Source: Bordetella genomosp. 9 (lineage in GTDB: Bacteria; Pseudomonadota; Gammaproteobacteria; Burkholderiales; Burkholderiaceae_B). From it: a stretch of 64,000 bases of DNA. The number at the start of each line of letters is the position of its first letter. Positions within the stretch are counted from its first letter, which is position 1. The notes under the pieces were generated by a model. That model was not told the origin of the DNA, made no database searches, and was given only the letters and a program-made list of their open reading frames with translations. The position numbers and the translations under genes are program-made. Positions 1 to 9,141 of this stretch are shown in pieces. Where the stretch lies: NCBI RefSeq assembly GCF_002119725.1, contig NZ_CP021109.1, forward strand, positions 2,914,001 through 2,978,000, in the 5' to 3' direction.

Positions 1-1
1 A

Positions 2-493
2 TACGGCCGCCCCGGCGCCACGCAGGCGGAGGTGGAAACGGCCGCACGCATGGCGCACGTGCATACGCTCGTCTCAAATATGCCCGATGGCTACGACACC
101 ATCGTGGGCGAGCGCGGCCTGAAGCTGTCCGGCGGCGAAAAGCAGCGGGTCGCCATCGCGCGCACCCTGCTGAAGAGACCGGCGCTGTTCGTCTTCGATG
201 AAGCGACGAGCGCGCTGGACACGCATACCGAGCGTGAGATCCAGGCCAATCTGCGAGAGGTCAGCACGGGCCGCACGACGCTCATCATCGCGCACCGGCT
301 GTCCACCATTGTGGATGCCGACGAAATCATCGTGCTGGACGATGGGCGCGTCGCGGAACGGGGCACGCATGCCTCCTTGCTGGCGCGCGACGGCGTGTAC
401 GCAAGCATGTGGCAGCGGCAGCAGCGCAGTGCGCTGCTCGCCCCGGCAGAGGGCCCGGCCTCCGGCGGGCGCACGGAAGACGCTGCGGCATGA
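2..493 (+). CDS. ABC exporter, ATP-binding domain, 3' end (Atm1/HMT1-like)
   Basis: This is the C-terminal end of an ABC transporter half-molecule; the gene begins before the window and is open from base 2. The visible part holds the signature [16 protein letters not shown], the Walker B with catalytic glutamate ([13 protein letters not shown]), the switch histidine (IIAHRLSTI) and a D-loop. The stretch [19 protein letters not shown] resembles the Atm1/HMT1/AtmA group of heavy-metal or glutathione-conjugate exporters, which work as homodimers in the inner membrane. The tail after WQRQQ is low-complexity Ala/Pro/Gly and probably unstructured. The substrate is not visible, so the subfamily call is inference; the ABC ATPase call is secure. 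It converges on the next gene, about 100 bases away. Confidence 0.9.
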   Translation, partial: YGRPGATQAEVETAARMAHVHTLVSNMPDGYDTIVGERGLKLSGGEKQRVAIARTLLKRPALFVFDEATSALDTHTEREIQANLREVSTGRTTLIIAHRLSTIVDADEIIVLDDGRVAERGTHASLLARDGVYASMWQRQQRSALLAPAEGPASGGRTEDAAA

Positions 494-590
494 ATGAAGC
501 ACCGCGGGGATCAGATTTCCGGCACGGGTGCCGACGATGCCGCCGCCCAGGATCCGGTGGTTCTCCGCCCCGGCGGCCCTTGACGATTGC

Positions 591-1286
591 CTAGCGGAGG
601 TCGCCGACCGTATCGACGTCGCGCAGCACGCCGGGGTCGTCGCATGACACCTCATGCACGCCTAGGCTGCGCAACAAGGCCCGCGCCCCTTCGTCGCCAT
701 CGAGCAAGGCGAGTTGCGGCAACAGGTCCCAGGCGAAAGCGACGGGATGGCCGCGCCGGCCGTGATGGACAGGCGCCGCGATGCGGTGGGCAGCGGCGGC
801 CGTCGCCACCGCGCGCACGGCTCGAACCGGCACCCAGGGCATGTCGGCCAGCGCCACCACCACCCCGGCGGGGCGGCTCGAGGCCGATGCATCCGCCGCC
901 GTGCCGTGCGTTTCCCCCACGGGGCCCGGTTGACGCTGTGCCGGGGGCATCGATGCCCCCGCAGCCTGGAGTGCGCGTGCCGCGCAGGCCAGGCTTGCCC
1001 CCATGCCGCGCACGGCGTCCGGCGTTTCCAGCACATCGCAACCCGCGTCCTCGAGCACCGCGCGCAACGCCGGCGCGCCGGGGCGGATCACCGCTATTAC
1101 GGCGGGCAACGCCCGCAACAGGGTTTGGGCCGCGGCCGCGGCCACGGCACGCCCGTCCGGCAGCGTGGCAAGCAGCTTGTCCCCATCCGCCCCGCCAGCC
1201 GACGCGCGGAAGCGTTCACCCCGTCCGCCGGCAAGCAGCACGCCTGTAAAGCCGCTGGATAGTCGAATCATGTGCGCCGCGTCCAT
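591..1286 (-). CDS. MocA/MobA-like nucleotidyltransferase family protein
   Basis: The product is 231 aa with an NTP-transferase fold. The N-terminal loop LLAGGRGERF matches the LAGGxGxR nucleotide-binding motif. A lysine follows (DKLLA), and the metal-binding aspartate lies in VVALADMPWV. This layout is typical of molybdenum-cofactor cytidylyl/guanylyltransferase-like proteins that charge a cofactor or small molecule with CTP or GTP. No molybdoenzyme gene lies beside it, so the acceptor is unknown. Translation may begin at the ATG at 1286 or the one at 1271 (MIRLSS); neither has a convincing ribosome-binding site. It converges with the ABC transporter gene. Confidence 0.8.
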   Translation of the reverse strand: MDAAHMIRLSSGFTGVLLAGGRGERFRASAGGADGDKLLATLPDGRAVAAAAAQTLLRALPAVIAVIRPGAPALRAVLEDAGCDVLETPDAVRGMGASLACAARALQAAGASMPPAQRQPGPVGETHGTAADASASSRPAGVVVALADMPWVPVRAVRAVATAAAAHRIAAPVHHGRRGHPVAFAWDLLPQLALLDGDEGARALLRSLGVHEVSCDDPGVLRDVDTVGDLR

Positions 1287-1353
1287 GCGGCGCAGTTTAC
1301 TTGCGCCCGCCGGTGGCGGGGCCGCCCGCCCGGCAAGGCTTGCCGTCCAGCGG

Positions 1354-1599
1354 CTACTCGGGCAGGTGGTCCGGGATCCCGTTCTCGTCCACCCATTTCA
1401 CGCTCGCCAGCGCGTTGCGCGCCGCGGACATGGCCTCGACGCCGCTGCGAAAGCGCCGGGACAAGTAGATCTCGAACGTCCGGGGCTCGGCGTCCGCGCC
1501 TTCCTTACGCGTTTCCATGAAGGCCCTGGCGGGTTCCCGCCCCTGAGGGGGGACCGAATACGCGTAAACGGTATAGCCGTTGATCAACTTCGGAGTCAT
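1354..1599 (-). CDS. small hypothetical protein
   Basis: An 81-aa soluble protein beginning MTPKLINGYTVYAY. I chose the ATG at 1599 because AGGAG lies about 6 bases upstream; the frame stays open further upstream but with a poorer start. It has no signal peptide or membrane segment. The pattern of short beta-like stretches followed by a helix (SAARNALASVKWVDENG) resembles small Burkholderiales proteins of unknown function. A second small protein of similar character is at 4541-4762. I do not recognise a functional family. Confidence 0.65.
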   Translation of the reverse strand: MTPKLINGYTVYAYSVPPQGREPARAFMETRKEGADAEPRTFEIYLSRRFRSGVEAMSAARNALASVKWVDENGIPDHLPE

Positions 1600-1730
1600 C
1601 GCTGCTCCTGTTGGAACGAACCGGCCCGCGCCGGCGATGGCGCGCAGGATCGCAGAAAATCCAATAATCCGCAAGATTTCTCAACAAATAGAAACGCGCC
1701 CATCGCCATGGGCCGTGCCGCCCGCAGCGG

Positions 1731-2870
1731 TCAGCCCAATCCCGCTCCCGGCAGCGCGGCGTAGCAGGTCGCCAGGTGGTACGGCGTGGTCGATGGCATG
1801 TCGGTGCGCGCGAGACCTCCGGCAGCGTCCAGGGACTCATACCAGCCGCGTGCATGCAGGAAACGCTCGCGAAACCGTTCAAGCTGCCGCTTCAGATCCT
1901 GCAGCGATGCGGCATCCCCGCGCACCGCCAGGCTGCGCGCATATTCCGTCTGCGCCCAGATCCGTTGGGCGCCGTCAAGCACGCCCCCATCCAGGCCCAG
2001 GCTCGCGCACACCCCTTCCACGCCGGCCGACACGCCGTGCAGCCGCGCGTAATCCATGGCCCGCTCGCGCGAATGCCCCAACGGCGTCGCATCGAAAATG
2101 TCGGGCGCGCTTCTGGTCAGCGCATACCACTCGAACTGATGCCCCGGCTCGATGCGATTGTCCGGCTCGCGCACGGGAAGCTCGCAGATGCAACGCGACA
2201 CCGGATCCTCGAAATGCCCGACGACCGCCTGGGCAATGCGGCGCAGCGCGGCCTCGTACTCGTGCGCGTCGTCCACCTCGCGCGCCGCCAGATACGCCTC
2301 GGTCAGATGCATGATCGGGTTCTGCAGTGCGCCTTGCCTGCCGCGGACGCCATCCGCCTCCAGCTGAGACCGGTACAGGCCTCCGGGCACGCCGAAGCGC
2401 GATTCGATCAGCGCCGTCGTTTCGCGCAACGATGCCAGCGCCCGGGCGTCCCGCGACCGCTTGTAATACGCCGCGCATGCGAACACGACGAAGGCATAGG
2501 TGTACAGGTCGTGATGCGTTTCCAGGGGCGCAGCGTCCGGGCCGATGCTATAGACCCAGCCGCCCGCCGCATGGCGGAAGCGCCGGTGCAGCGACTCGAA
2601 CAAACGGCAGGCATGACCGAGGGCCGCCGGCGCCCGGCTGATGGAAAACACATACAGTTGGCGCGCGCACGCCATGGTGCGATAGCGTTGCGGCGGCAGG
2701 GGACGGCCGTCGGCGCTGTCCAGCGCCTCGTACGGCAGTCCCAATTCCGCGTTGAAGCCGCGGTCCAGCCACATCGGCAATATGACGCCGTCATAGTGCG
2801 CGCGCAGATTGTCGGCGATGGCCAGCAGCCCGGCGTCGTTAGGCCCCATGGCCAGCGGTTCAGGACGCAC
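1731..2870 (-). CDS. AGE family epimerase/isomerase
   Basis: The product is about 379 aa of the N-acylglucosamine 2-epimerase (AGE) family. These are (alpha/alpha)6-barrel enzymes that epimerise or isomerise free sugars such as N-acetylglucosamine or mannose. Family landmarks are the THHDLYTYAF segment, the GHQFEWYAL motif carrying a conserved histidine near the catalytic pocket, and IWAQTEYARS near the C-terminus. The length fits the family. The first codon is either GTG at 2870, overlapping the stop of the upstream gene by 11 bases and so probably translationally coupled, or ATG at 2849. The substrate cannot be read from sequence. It probably forms a two-gene unit with the gene at 2860-3084. 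Confidence 0.85.
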   Translation of the reverse strand: MRPEPLAMGPNDAGLLAIADNLRAHYDGVILPMWLDRGFNAELGLPYEALDSADGRPLPPQRYRTMACARQLYVFSISRAPAALGHACRLFESLHRRFRHAAGGWVYSIGPDAAPLETHHDLYTYAFVVFACAAYYKRSRDARALASLRETTALIESRFGVPGGLYRSQLEADGVRGRQGALQNPIMHLTEAYLAAREVDDAHEYEAALRRIAQAVVGHFEDPVSRCICELPVREPDNRIEPGHQFEWYALTRSAPDIFDATPLGHSRERAMDYARLHGVSAGVEGVCASLGLDGGVLDGAQRIWAQTEYARSLAVRGDAASLQDLKRQLERFRERFLHARGWYESLDAAGGLARTDMPSTTPYHLATCYAALPGAGLG

Positions 2871-3084
2871 CGTACAGACCGCCGTGTTCCATATGCAGGG
2901 CCAGCCGGCCCTTATCGGTCACCACCAGCTCGCCGGCCGGACCGACTTCGATGCACCGCAAAGTGAGCAGCGCGTCGATGAAGCGCTGCGGAACGGCCTC
3001 GCCGCTTTCCTCGCCGCCCTGCTTTGCGGCGATCACGCCCAGCCAGTAGCCCAGCTCGCCCTTCTTGAATTGATGCAGCGCCAT
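2860..3084 (-). CDS. small hypothetical protein upstream of the AGE epimerase
   Basis: A 74-aa protein starting [16 protein letters not shown]. The upstream in-frame extension is Arg/Pro-rich and looks non-coding, so I take the ATG at 3084. It is compact, without signal peptide or membrane segment; the C-terminal half ([15 protein letters not shown]) looks like a small winged or beta structure. Its stop overlaps the likely GTG start of the epimerase gene, which suggests one transcript and coupled translation. Family unknown. Confidence 0.6.
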   Translation of the reverse strand: MALHQFKKGELGYWLGVIAAKQGGEESGEAVPQRFIDALLTLRCIEVGPAGELVVTDKGRLALHMEHGGLYGAS

Positions 3085-3251
3085 GCGGCTGCCTCCTGTC
3101 GCCGCCCACGCGGCATCCTGCAGTCCTCGACATCGTCCCGCCCGGCGGCCGGCGCGGCTCGGCCGCCGCGGCCTCGCGCCGGAGCGGCGCGGGTATCGCG
3201 TATTATCGTCGATCTCTTCCAACCCACACGGAGACAAGGGGTAGAGCCGGC

Positions 3252-4058
3252 ATGGATATTCTCAGCAATTCGTTCAAACAGGCGCTGCGTGCGCGCAAAC
3301 CGCAGATCGGTCTGTGGGCGACCCTGGCCCATCCCTATACCGCCGAGATCTGCGCCGGCGCCGGCTTCGATTGGCTGCTGATCGACGGCGAACACGCGCC
3401 CAACGAACTACAGAGCATGCTGGTCCAGCTGCAGGCCATCGCGCCCTATCCGGTCGCCCCGGTCATCCGCCCCCCCTGGAACGACTTCGTTCGCATCAAG
3501 CAGATCCTCGACATCGGTGCGCAGAATCTGTTGATCCCAATGATCCAGTCCGCCGAAGAGGCCGCTGCCGCGGTGGCGGCGGTGCGCTACCCGCCCGCGG
3601 GCATCCGTGGCATGGGAAGCGCCATCGCCCGCTCATCGCGCTGGAACCGCATACCCGACTATGTCCAGCGCGCCAACGATGAAATCTGCCTGCTGCTGCA
3701 GATCGAAACGCCGGCCGGCCTTGCCGCGCTGGACGACATCCTCGCCGTGGACGGTGTGGACGGCGTCTTCATCGGGCCGGCGGACCTGTCCGCCAGCATG
3801 GGACATTTGAACAACCCGGAACATCCGGAGGTGGCCGCCGCCATCGATGACGCCATCGGCCGCATCACGGCCGCCGGCAAAGCCGCGGGAATCCTGCACA
3901 CCCGTCCCGAGCGGGCCAAGCACTTCCTTTCGCTGGGCGCCACCTTCGTCGCGGTCGGCGTCGATGCAAGTCTGCTTGCCCGCGCTGGCGAAGCGCTGGC
4001 CGCGCAGTTCGACCGCCAGCCGCGCTCGCCGGCCAGCCCTCAGGGCGGCCCGTATTGA
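3252..4058 (+). CDS. hpaI: HpcH/HpaI aldolase family protein
   Basis: A 268-aa class II (metal-dependent) aldolase of the HpcH/HpaI family, which cleaves 4-hydroxy-2-oxo acids such as 4-hydroxy-2-oxoheptane-1,6-dioate to pyruvate plus an aldehyde. Landmarks are the catalytic His region DGEHAP, the pyruvate-binding arginine in PVIRPPWND, the metal ligand glutamate in [10 protein letters not shown] and the second ligand aspartate in [12 protein letters not shown]. The length is normal. No other hydroxyphenylacetate-catabolism genes are adjacent, so the natural substrate could be a different 2-keto-3-deoxy acid. It is divergent from the small gene at 2860-3084. The gene symbol is family-level. 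Confidence 0.85.
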   Translation: MDILSNSFKQALRARKPQIGLWATLAHPYTAEICAGAGFDWLLIDGEHAPNELQSMLVQLQAIAPYPVAPVIRPPWNDFVRIKQILDIGAQNLLIPMIQSAEEAAAAVAAVRYPPAGIRGMGSAIARSSRWNRIPDYVQRANDEICLLLQIETPAGLAALDDILAVDGVDGVFIGPADLSASMGHLNNPEHPEVAAAIDDAIGRITAAGKAAGILHTRPERAKHFLSLGATFVAVGVDASLLARAGEALAAQFDRQPRSPASPQGGPY

Positions 4059-4096
4059 ATGCAATAATGCTGCCCTCTCGCCGCTTCGGAGGATTC

Positions 4097-4507
4097 ATGA
4101 GTATTCGCACCAGGGGAGCAACGTCCTGCGCCGCCGCACGCGGCGCCGCGGCGCTTCCCGCGGCCCTGCTCGCTGGCGCGACGGCCGTGCTGCTGGCCGG
4201 ATGCACCGCCGCCAACAGTCCTATCATCCCCACCGGGGAGCCCGGTCAATACACCCTGACCAGCCGGTCCGGGGGACTCTATACGTCCTGGGTCGAGCTC
4301 AAGCGCCAGGCCCTGGAACGGGCCAGATCCTATTGTGAATCGCAAGGTCAGAAAATGACCAAGCCGCAGGTGGCCTCCAACCACGCCACCGGCCTCGCGC
4401 GGGCGGAAACCTACATCACGTTCAACTGCGAGCCGATTCCGCAACCGAGGAACGCCGGCAAGGAAGAACAGGAAGGCGGCAACGCGGGGGCCGCCGGTTC
4501 GCGCTGA
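4097..4507 (+). CDS. small outer-membrane lipoprotein, function unknown
   Basis: A 136-aa lipoprotein. The ATG at 4097 follows GGAGG at the correct spacing; the earlier in-frame ATG at 4055 overlaps the end of the aldolase gene and is less likely. The N-terminus is a hydrophobic signal ending in the lipobox LLAGC, so the mature protein starts at the Cys. A conserved-looking core follows (YTSWVELKRQALERARSYC ... ETYITFNCEP) with two cysteines that could form a disulphide. The tail is Glu/Gly-rich. It resembles small periplasm-facing lipoproteins of Burkholderiales with no known role. Confidence 0.75.
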   Translation: MSIRTRGATSCAAARGAAALPAALLAGATAVLLAGCTAANSPIIPTGEPGQYTLTSRSGGLYTSWVELKRQALERARSYCESQGQKMTKPQVASNHATGLARAETYITFNCEPIPQPRNAGKEEQEGGNAGAAGSR

Positions 4508-4540
4508 ACGGCGGGCGGCGCCAGCCGCGCCCCGGCGCCG

Positions 4541-4762
4541 CTACGTGTCGAAGTTTTCGTCGATCCAATCCCTGGCCCACTGCTCGGCGTCCTTGCGCGC
4601 CAGTGTGGCGGTCTGAATGGATGCCCCCGGGTACGGCGGAAAGGCGAAGCCATTTACCGGTGTTCCGTCCTCGAGCATAGAGATGAAGATACGCGTCTGG
4701 TACAGGCCGTTCTTCGACGTTTCCACGCCGCACTCGATGATGAAGTTCTTGTACTGGATCAT
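4541..4762 (-). CDS. small hypothetical protein
   Basis: A 73-aa soluble protein starting MIQYKNFIIECG. I chose the ATG at 4762, preceded by GGAGCG. It has alternating beta-like segments (TRIFISMLEDGTPVNGF) and an acidic C-terminal helix (KDAEQWARDWIDENF). No signal or membrane segment is seen. Similar short proteins occur in Burkholderiales without assigned function. It converges with the lipoprotein gene at 4097-4507. Confidence 0.65.
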   Translation of the reverse strand: MIQYKNFIIECGVETSKNGLYQTRIFISMLEDGTPVNGFAFPPYPGASIQTATLARKDAEQWARDWIDENFDT

Positions 4763-5362
4763 GGCTCGCTCCGTCGGGACAGGGGCAAGCGGCATGGCAA
4801 CTGGATAATCCGGCGGGGCCCGCGACCTGCCCGCTATCCATGCCCGACGTGCCGGCGCTCACCCCTCCACACGCCGGACGCCTTAGTGCGCAACGCAATA
4901 TTGCACCGCAAAGCCAATGCGCGGCTAGGCTGTAAATCCTTGCAAATGAAAGCGTCCCTGACAGACGACGCGCGCCCGCAAGCCCGGGCGCAAGGATGAA
5001 CCATGCATCACCGGTTCTGCACATTGGGCTGATAGGAAACGGCAAAATCCGGGCGGCGGGGCGACACCGCGCCAGTCGAACTAATGTTTTGGTGGGCGCG
5101 GTCGGGGCGGCATATCCGTCGAACGGTGCAGGTGGAGTCGCGCCGTGAACCATACATTGGAATTAATACGGCATCGCGGCCGCCCGTCCATGGGATGACG
5201 CCGCGCGGCGTGGCGCCACGGCGGCCGCCGTCCGACGGCACCCGTGTTCCGCCATCCAAACGCCAGCCGGATAACGGGCGATCACCCGTATGTACGGCCA
5301 CCGCGCTGCCCCGAATGGTTGCATTGCCCCGGCGCGGCTGGGCGCTCGCCCGCCAAAAGCGG
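4763..5362. other. 600-bp stretch without a convincing gene
   Basis: All six frames here show only short ORFs without ribosome-binding sites or recognisable proteins. It holds a GCAATATTGC palindrome near 4892-4901, an A+T-rich patch around 5157-5166 and some GC-rich inverted repeats. It presumably carries the promoter of the minus-strand gene at 4541 and the downstream region of the lipoprotein at 5363. No regulatory RNA could be identified. Confidence 0.4.
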
Positions 5363-5548
5363 TCAATCCTTGCCGATTTCGTGGCCGATCACCCCGCCCA
5401 GTACGGCGCCTCCGACCGTGCCCGCGGTGCTATGCGTGGTTTCGTGTCCGATGTAGCCGCCGGCCGCCGCACCTCCAACGGTACAGCCCCCGACAACCGT
5501 GGCGCTGACGGCCAGGGCCAGCGCCGCAAGGATACGCAATCGCTTCAT
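5363..5548 (-). CDS. glycine-zipper lipoprotein (OsmB-like)
   Basis: A 61-aa lipoprotein starting MKRLRILAALAL, with AGGAGG 5 bases upstream. The signal peptide ends in the lipobox VGGC. The mature part is a glycine-zipper (GGAAAGGYIGHETTHSTAGT, then a GGAVLGGVIG repeat), as in OsmB-type small outer-membrane lipoproteins that insert a helical hairpin into the membrane. It is divergent from the KaiC-like gene; the 150-bp gap should contain both promoters. The role is probably envelope stress related, by family resemblance only. Confidence 0.8.
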   Translation of the reverse strand: MKRLRILAALALAVSATVVGGCTVGGAAAGGYIGHETTHSTAGTVGGAVLGGVIGHEIGKD

Positions 5549-5698
5549 ATCAACCTCCTGATGACCAAGGGACCTCTTCCGTGCAAACGACGTTCCTACG
5601 CATCAGTTGATCAACAATCGTTTCACTTGACGTCCAATTCCAACATGCGGGAAACTTGCCCGGTCCGCCATTGCGCGGTGACGACTTGGAGGAAGGCA

Positions 5699-7132
5699 GT
5701 GCAGCATCTCGCACGTATGGCGAGTGGCATCGAAGGACTGGATCGGATATTGAACGGCGGGTTCATCGAAGGGGCGTCCTATATCATCCAGGGCCGTCCC
5801 GGGGCCGGCAAAACCATACTTTCCAACCAGATTGCTTTCGCCCACGCCGCCTCGGGCGCAAAGGTCCTGTACGTCACCCTGCTCGCGGAAAGCCATGAAC
5901 GCCTGTTCCAGGCGATGTCCACGCTGGACTTCTTCGAGAAGGAGCGGCTGGGGCAGGAAATCATCTACGTCAGCGTTTTCCACGCCCTGCGTGAGGAAGG
6001 CCTTGGCGCCGTAGTGAAGCTGCTGCGCGAAGAAACGCGCCGCCACAACGCCACGCTGCTTATCTTCGACGGCCTGCTCAATGCGCGCGAACGCGCTGAG
6101 ACCGATCTCGACGTCAAGACCTTCGTGGCCGAAGTGCAGGGGCAGGCCGGTTTCGTGGGCTGCACAGTGCTTTTCCTGACCAGCACCCGGCTTGACGACA
6201 GCAGTCCCGAACACACGATGGTCGATGGCGTGATCGACCTCAGCGAGGACATCTTCGGCGTACGCACCGTCCGCCAACTGCAGGTCCGCAAATCCCGCGG
6301 CAGCGCGGCCGTCGGCGGCTTGCATCAATACGAAATCAGCCAGCGCGGCATCACGATCTTTCCACGCCTGGAAGCGATGGAGTGGCCCCTAGTCGCGCCC
6401 TCCCCCATCACCCTTGCGAGCCGCGTGACCACGGGCAATGCCGGCCTGGATGCCCTGATCGGCGGCGGCCTGCCGCGCGGGTCGGTCACCATGCTGGCGG
6501 GCCCCACCGGGACGGGGAAGACGTCGCTGGGACTGCATTTCCTGAGCGCTGCAAGCCGCGATGAACCGGCCCTGCATTTCGGTTTCTTCGAAACGCAATC
6601 GTTGCTGCGGCGCAAGGCCGAGGCGTTGAACATCCGCTTGCCGGACGAACAGGGCCTGCACTTCGTCTGGAATCCGCTTGGGGAAAACCTGCTCGACAAA
6701 CTGGGCCATCAACTGCTGGGGCACGTCACGGAGTACGGTGTCACGCGGGTCTTCATCGATGGAATTGGCGGGTTCGAGCGCGCGACCACCCAACCGGCGC
6801 GGCTGATCGAATTTTTCGCCACTCTCGCCAACCGATTGCGCGCACTGGGCGTGACCACGGTATTCACCTGCGAAGTCCGGGAAATCATCCAGAACGATCT
6901 GCACGCACCGTCGGCGCATCTTTCCGCCACCTTCGATAATCTCATCCTGCTTCGCGAACTCGAACAGGACCACGATTTGAAGCGGACGATCGCCGTACAG
7001 AAGATGCGGGACAGCGCCTTCGTTTCCAGCACGCGCCTGCTGCACATCACCGACCATGGCTTGCAGATTGGCGACCGCTTCGCCGACGCAGGTAAAACGG
7101 ACGCGGCAGCCGACAACGTCAATGGGGCGTGA
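5699..7132 (+). CDS. KaiC-like double RecA-domain ATPase
   Basis: A 477-aa protein made of two KaiC/RadA-type RecA domains in tandem. Domain 1 has Walker A GRPGAGKT (residues 32-39) and domain 2 has GPTGTGKT (268-275). Each has a downstream hydrophobic beta strand ending in an acidic Walker B (TLLIFDGLLN; RVFIDGIGGF). I start it at GTG 5699 because GGAGGAAGG sits directly upstream; the same frame runs further upstream without coding character. The first-domain catalytic glutamate region reads TLLAESHE rather than the FEE of clock KaiC. Cyanobacterial KaiC is the clock ATPase; in other bacteria such proteins usually partner a kinase or receiver. Here a receiver protein follows 34 bases on. There is no KaiA or KaiB in the window. 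Confidence 0.88.
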   Translation: MQHLARMASGIEGLDRILNGGFIEGASYIIQGRPGAGKTILSNQIAFAHAASGAKVLYVTLLAESHERLFQAMSTLDFFEKERLGQEIIYVSVFHALREEGLGAVVKLLREETRRHNATLLIFDGLLNARERAETDLDVKTFVAEVQGQAGFVGCTVLFLTSTRLDDSSPEHTMVDGVIDLSEDIFGVRTVRQLQVRKSRGSAAVGGLHQYEISQRGITIFPRLEAMEWPLVAPSPITLASRVTTGNAGLDALIGGGLPRGSVTMLAGPTGTGKTSLGLHFLSAASRDEPALHFGFFETQSLLRRKAEALNIRLPDEQGLHFVWNPLGENLLDKLGHQLLGHVTEYGVTRVFIDGIGGFERATTQPARLIEFFATLANRLRALGVTTVFTCEVREIIQNDLHAPSAHLSATFDNLILLRELEQDHDLKRTIAVQKMRDSAFVSSTRLLHITDHGLQIGDRFADAGKTDAAADNVNGA

Positions 7133-7166
7133 CGATGATCGCTAACGCCGCGCGAGGCCTGTCGTC

Positions 7167-7529
7167 ATGGCTTTGATCGTCGTCGCGGACGACGAGGTCC
7201 TGCTCGCCGAAATGCTGGCCGACCTCCTTGAGGACGCCGGCCACGAGACCGTTACGGCGCCGCACGGCAAGGCAGCGCTGGAGATCATGCGCGCGCGGCG
7301 GCCCGATCTTCTCATCACCGACTTCATGATGCCCCTGATGACGGGCCTCGAGCTGGCCGAAGCGGTGCGCGCCGACGGCGCAATGCAGAATCTGCCGATC
7401 GTACTGGTCACCGGCGCGCAAGGATTGCTGGCGCGGCAATCGCCCCGCCTGTTCAACGTCGTGGTGGACAAACCCTACGATCCGCGCGAATTGCTCGAAC
7501 TGATCGAAGCCCTGCTGTCCACACCATAG
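7167..7529 (+). CDS. single-domain response regulator (receiver only)
   Basis: A 120-aa CheY-type receiver with no output domain. The acidic pocket is D8/D9, the phospho-acceptor is D52 (DLLITDFMMP), the switch Thr is T82 (LVTGAQ) and the conserved lysine is K102 (VVDKPYDP), so it should be phosphorylatable. It follows the KaiC-like ATPase by 34 bases on the same strand and is very probably co-transcribed. A direct partnership with that ATPase is inference. No cognate kinase gene is adjacent. A short AT-rich hairpin (7531-7550) follows the stop but lacks a T tract. Confidence 0.85.
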   Translation: MALIVVADDEVLLAEMLADLLEDAGHETVTAPHGKAALEIMRARRPDLLITDFMMPLMTGLELAEAVRADGAMQNLPIVLVTGAQGLLARQSPRLFNVVVDKPYDPRELLELIEALLSTP

Positions 7530-7749
7530 AAACGCAAAACGGTTTGCGTTATCCACGCAACAGAATAGGGCTAACCCTGAAAGGCTGGCCCGGTTGTTTC
7601 CCCTATACTGCCCGCCGCTGCGGTAACTATTCTTGTCCAAGCCGGACGCGCAGCGACGAATCGAAAGATGACGCCACGGCCGCATGCCGTGCGCGCACGG
7701 CTCTGGAAACCGGCACAATCCGTGTCGTTGCCTGGGAGAGGGAGAAGCA

Positions 7750-8841
7750 ATGAAGCATCCGACAATATCAAAAACCGCGATCGGCCTGGCCATCGCATGC
7801 GGGGCGGCCGCCGCCGCCCACGCCGAAACGAGCGTCACGCTGTATGGCATCGCCGACGCGAGCGTCCGCTATCTCAGCACCGGAGACGGCGGCCAGGGCG
7901 AAGGCAGCCGCGTGTCCATGGAAAACGGCGCGGTCACCAACAGCCGCTGGGGCCTGAGGGGCACCGAAGACCTGGGCAACGGCAATACCGCCTTCTTCCG
8001 CCTGGAAAGCGGTTTCAATCTGCAGAACGGCAACGAAAGCGATTCCGGCCGCCTGTTCAACCGGCATGCGTACGTGGGCTTGGACGGCGGCGAAGTCGGC
8101 GCCATCTCCCTGGGCCGCCAGGACACTCCCCTGTTCACCATCCTGGGCGACACGTTCGATCCGCTCACCGTGGGCAACTACGCGCAGAACTCCTGGCTGC
8201 CGGTCGCCATGTCGCGCGGCCGCTCCTCCGACGCCGTGCGCTATCGCAACAACAAGCTGGGCGGCTTCGATGTCATTCTGTCGTACGCCTTCGGCGACTC
8301 CTTCGAAGACCACAAGCTGGGGCAGCAGTACGCAGGCACCCTCACCTACACCACCGGTCCGTTGACCGTGGGCGGCGGCTACCAGTTGACCCGTTCCGAG
8401 ACCAACTCAGATTACTCGCAGCGCGTCTGGAACCTGAATGCCGCCTACCGGCTGTTCGACAATACCCGTCTGTTCGTCGGCTACTTCAATGGCCGCGACG
8501 AAACCGGCTTCGTCAACGCCGTCATGGGCAATCCCAACGGCCCCACCAACGGCCTGGAGCGCAAGGACAACGGCTATTACGCCGGTGTGACCTGGCAACC
8601 CATGGGTACGCAATGGACCCTTACTGGCGCCGCCTATTTCGACACCAGCAAGAACCTGATGGAAGAAGGCGACAAGGGCAAGCGTTACGCCCTTGTCGCG
8701 CTGGCGGAATACGCGCTTTCCAAGCGCACCCAGCTGTACGGCACCGTGGACTACAACAAGGTCTACGACGCCGCGTCGGCGGAGATCTCCGGCCATTCCT
8801 CGCAACTTGGCGTGGCCACAGGCATCCGCCACATTTTCTGA
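7750..8841 (+). CDS. Gram-negative general porin
   Basis: A 363-aa outer-membrane porin of the betaproteobacterial trimeric 16-strand family. The start ATG at 7750 has GGGAGAGGGAG upstream. The signal peptide covers about residues 1-25 and ends AHA; the mature protein opens ETSVTLYGIADASVRYL, the family's hallmark first strand. The constriction-loop region is recognisable around FSRG-like segments (VAMSRGRSSDAVRY). It ends with an aromatic residue (GIRHIF), the BAM recognition signature. Function: passive diffusion of small hydrophilic solutes. A perfect hairpin terminator follows 18 bases after the stop, so it is monocistronic. Confidence 0.93.
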   Translation: MKHPTISKTAIGLAIACGAAAAAHAETSVTLYGIADASVRYLSTGDGGQGEGSRVSMENGAVTNSRWGLRGTEDLGNGNTAFFRLESGFNLQNGNESDSGRLFNRHAYVGLDGGEVGAISLGRQDTPLFTILGDTFDPLTVGNYAQNSWLPVAMSRGRSSDAVRYRNNKLGGFDVILSYAFGDSFEDHKLGQQYAGTLTYTTGPLTVGGGYQLTRSETNSDYSQRVWNLNAAYRLFDNTRLFVGYFNGRDETGFVNAVMGNPNGPTNGLERKDNGYYAGVTWQPMGTQWTLTGAAYFDTSKNLMEEGDKGKRYALVALAEYALSKRTQLYGTVDYNKVYDAASAEISGHSSQLGVATGIRHIF

Positions 8842-8859
8842 TCGGATCCGGCGCTCAAG

Positions 8860-8896
8860 AAACAAAGGCCTGCACAACGTGCAGGCCTTTGTTTTT
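8860..8896 (+). terminator. intrinsic terminator of the porin gene
   Basis: A long perfect stem (AAACAAAGGCCTGCAC pairing with its complement across an AAC loop at 8876-8878) runs into a T-rich tail. It lies directly behind the porin stop codon. Confidence 0.92.
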
Positions 8897-9013
8897 GCGT
8901 GGAACCTGGCGGCACCGGAGGGCAAGCCGGCGCCGCGACTTGCCGGCATGATGGCCGCAACAGGCGGAGCCGCAATGAAAAAATGCGGCGAACCGACAAC
9001 AGGAATGGAAAAG

Positions 9014-9050
9014 GAAAAGGGCTTACAGACCGAGATCTGTAAGCCCTTCA
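9014..9050 (-). terminator. intrinsic terminator downstream of tRNA-Pro
   Basis: A 13-bp perfect stem, 9017-9029 with 9036-9048 (AAGGGCTTACAGA), and a 6-base loop. Read on the minus strand it follows the tRNA 3' end by 6 bases and is trailed by TTCCTTTT. On the plus strand it is followed by CATTTTT, so it may work in both directions. Confidence 0.85.
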
Positions 9051-9054
9051 TTTT

Positions 9055-9133
<79 letters not shown>

Positions 9134-9141
9134 AGACCGAA

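Noticed and set aside
5084-5698. Upstream extension of the KaiC-like frame
   Set aside because: Arg/Pro-rich, no homologous character, and antisense to the glycine-zipper lipoprotein gene; GTG 5699 has an excellent ribosome-binding site.
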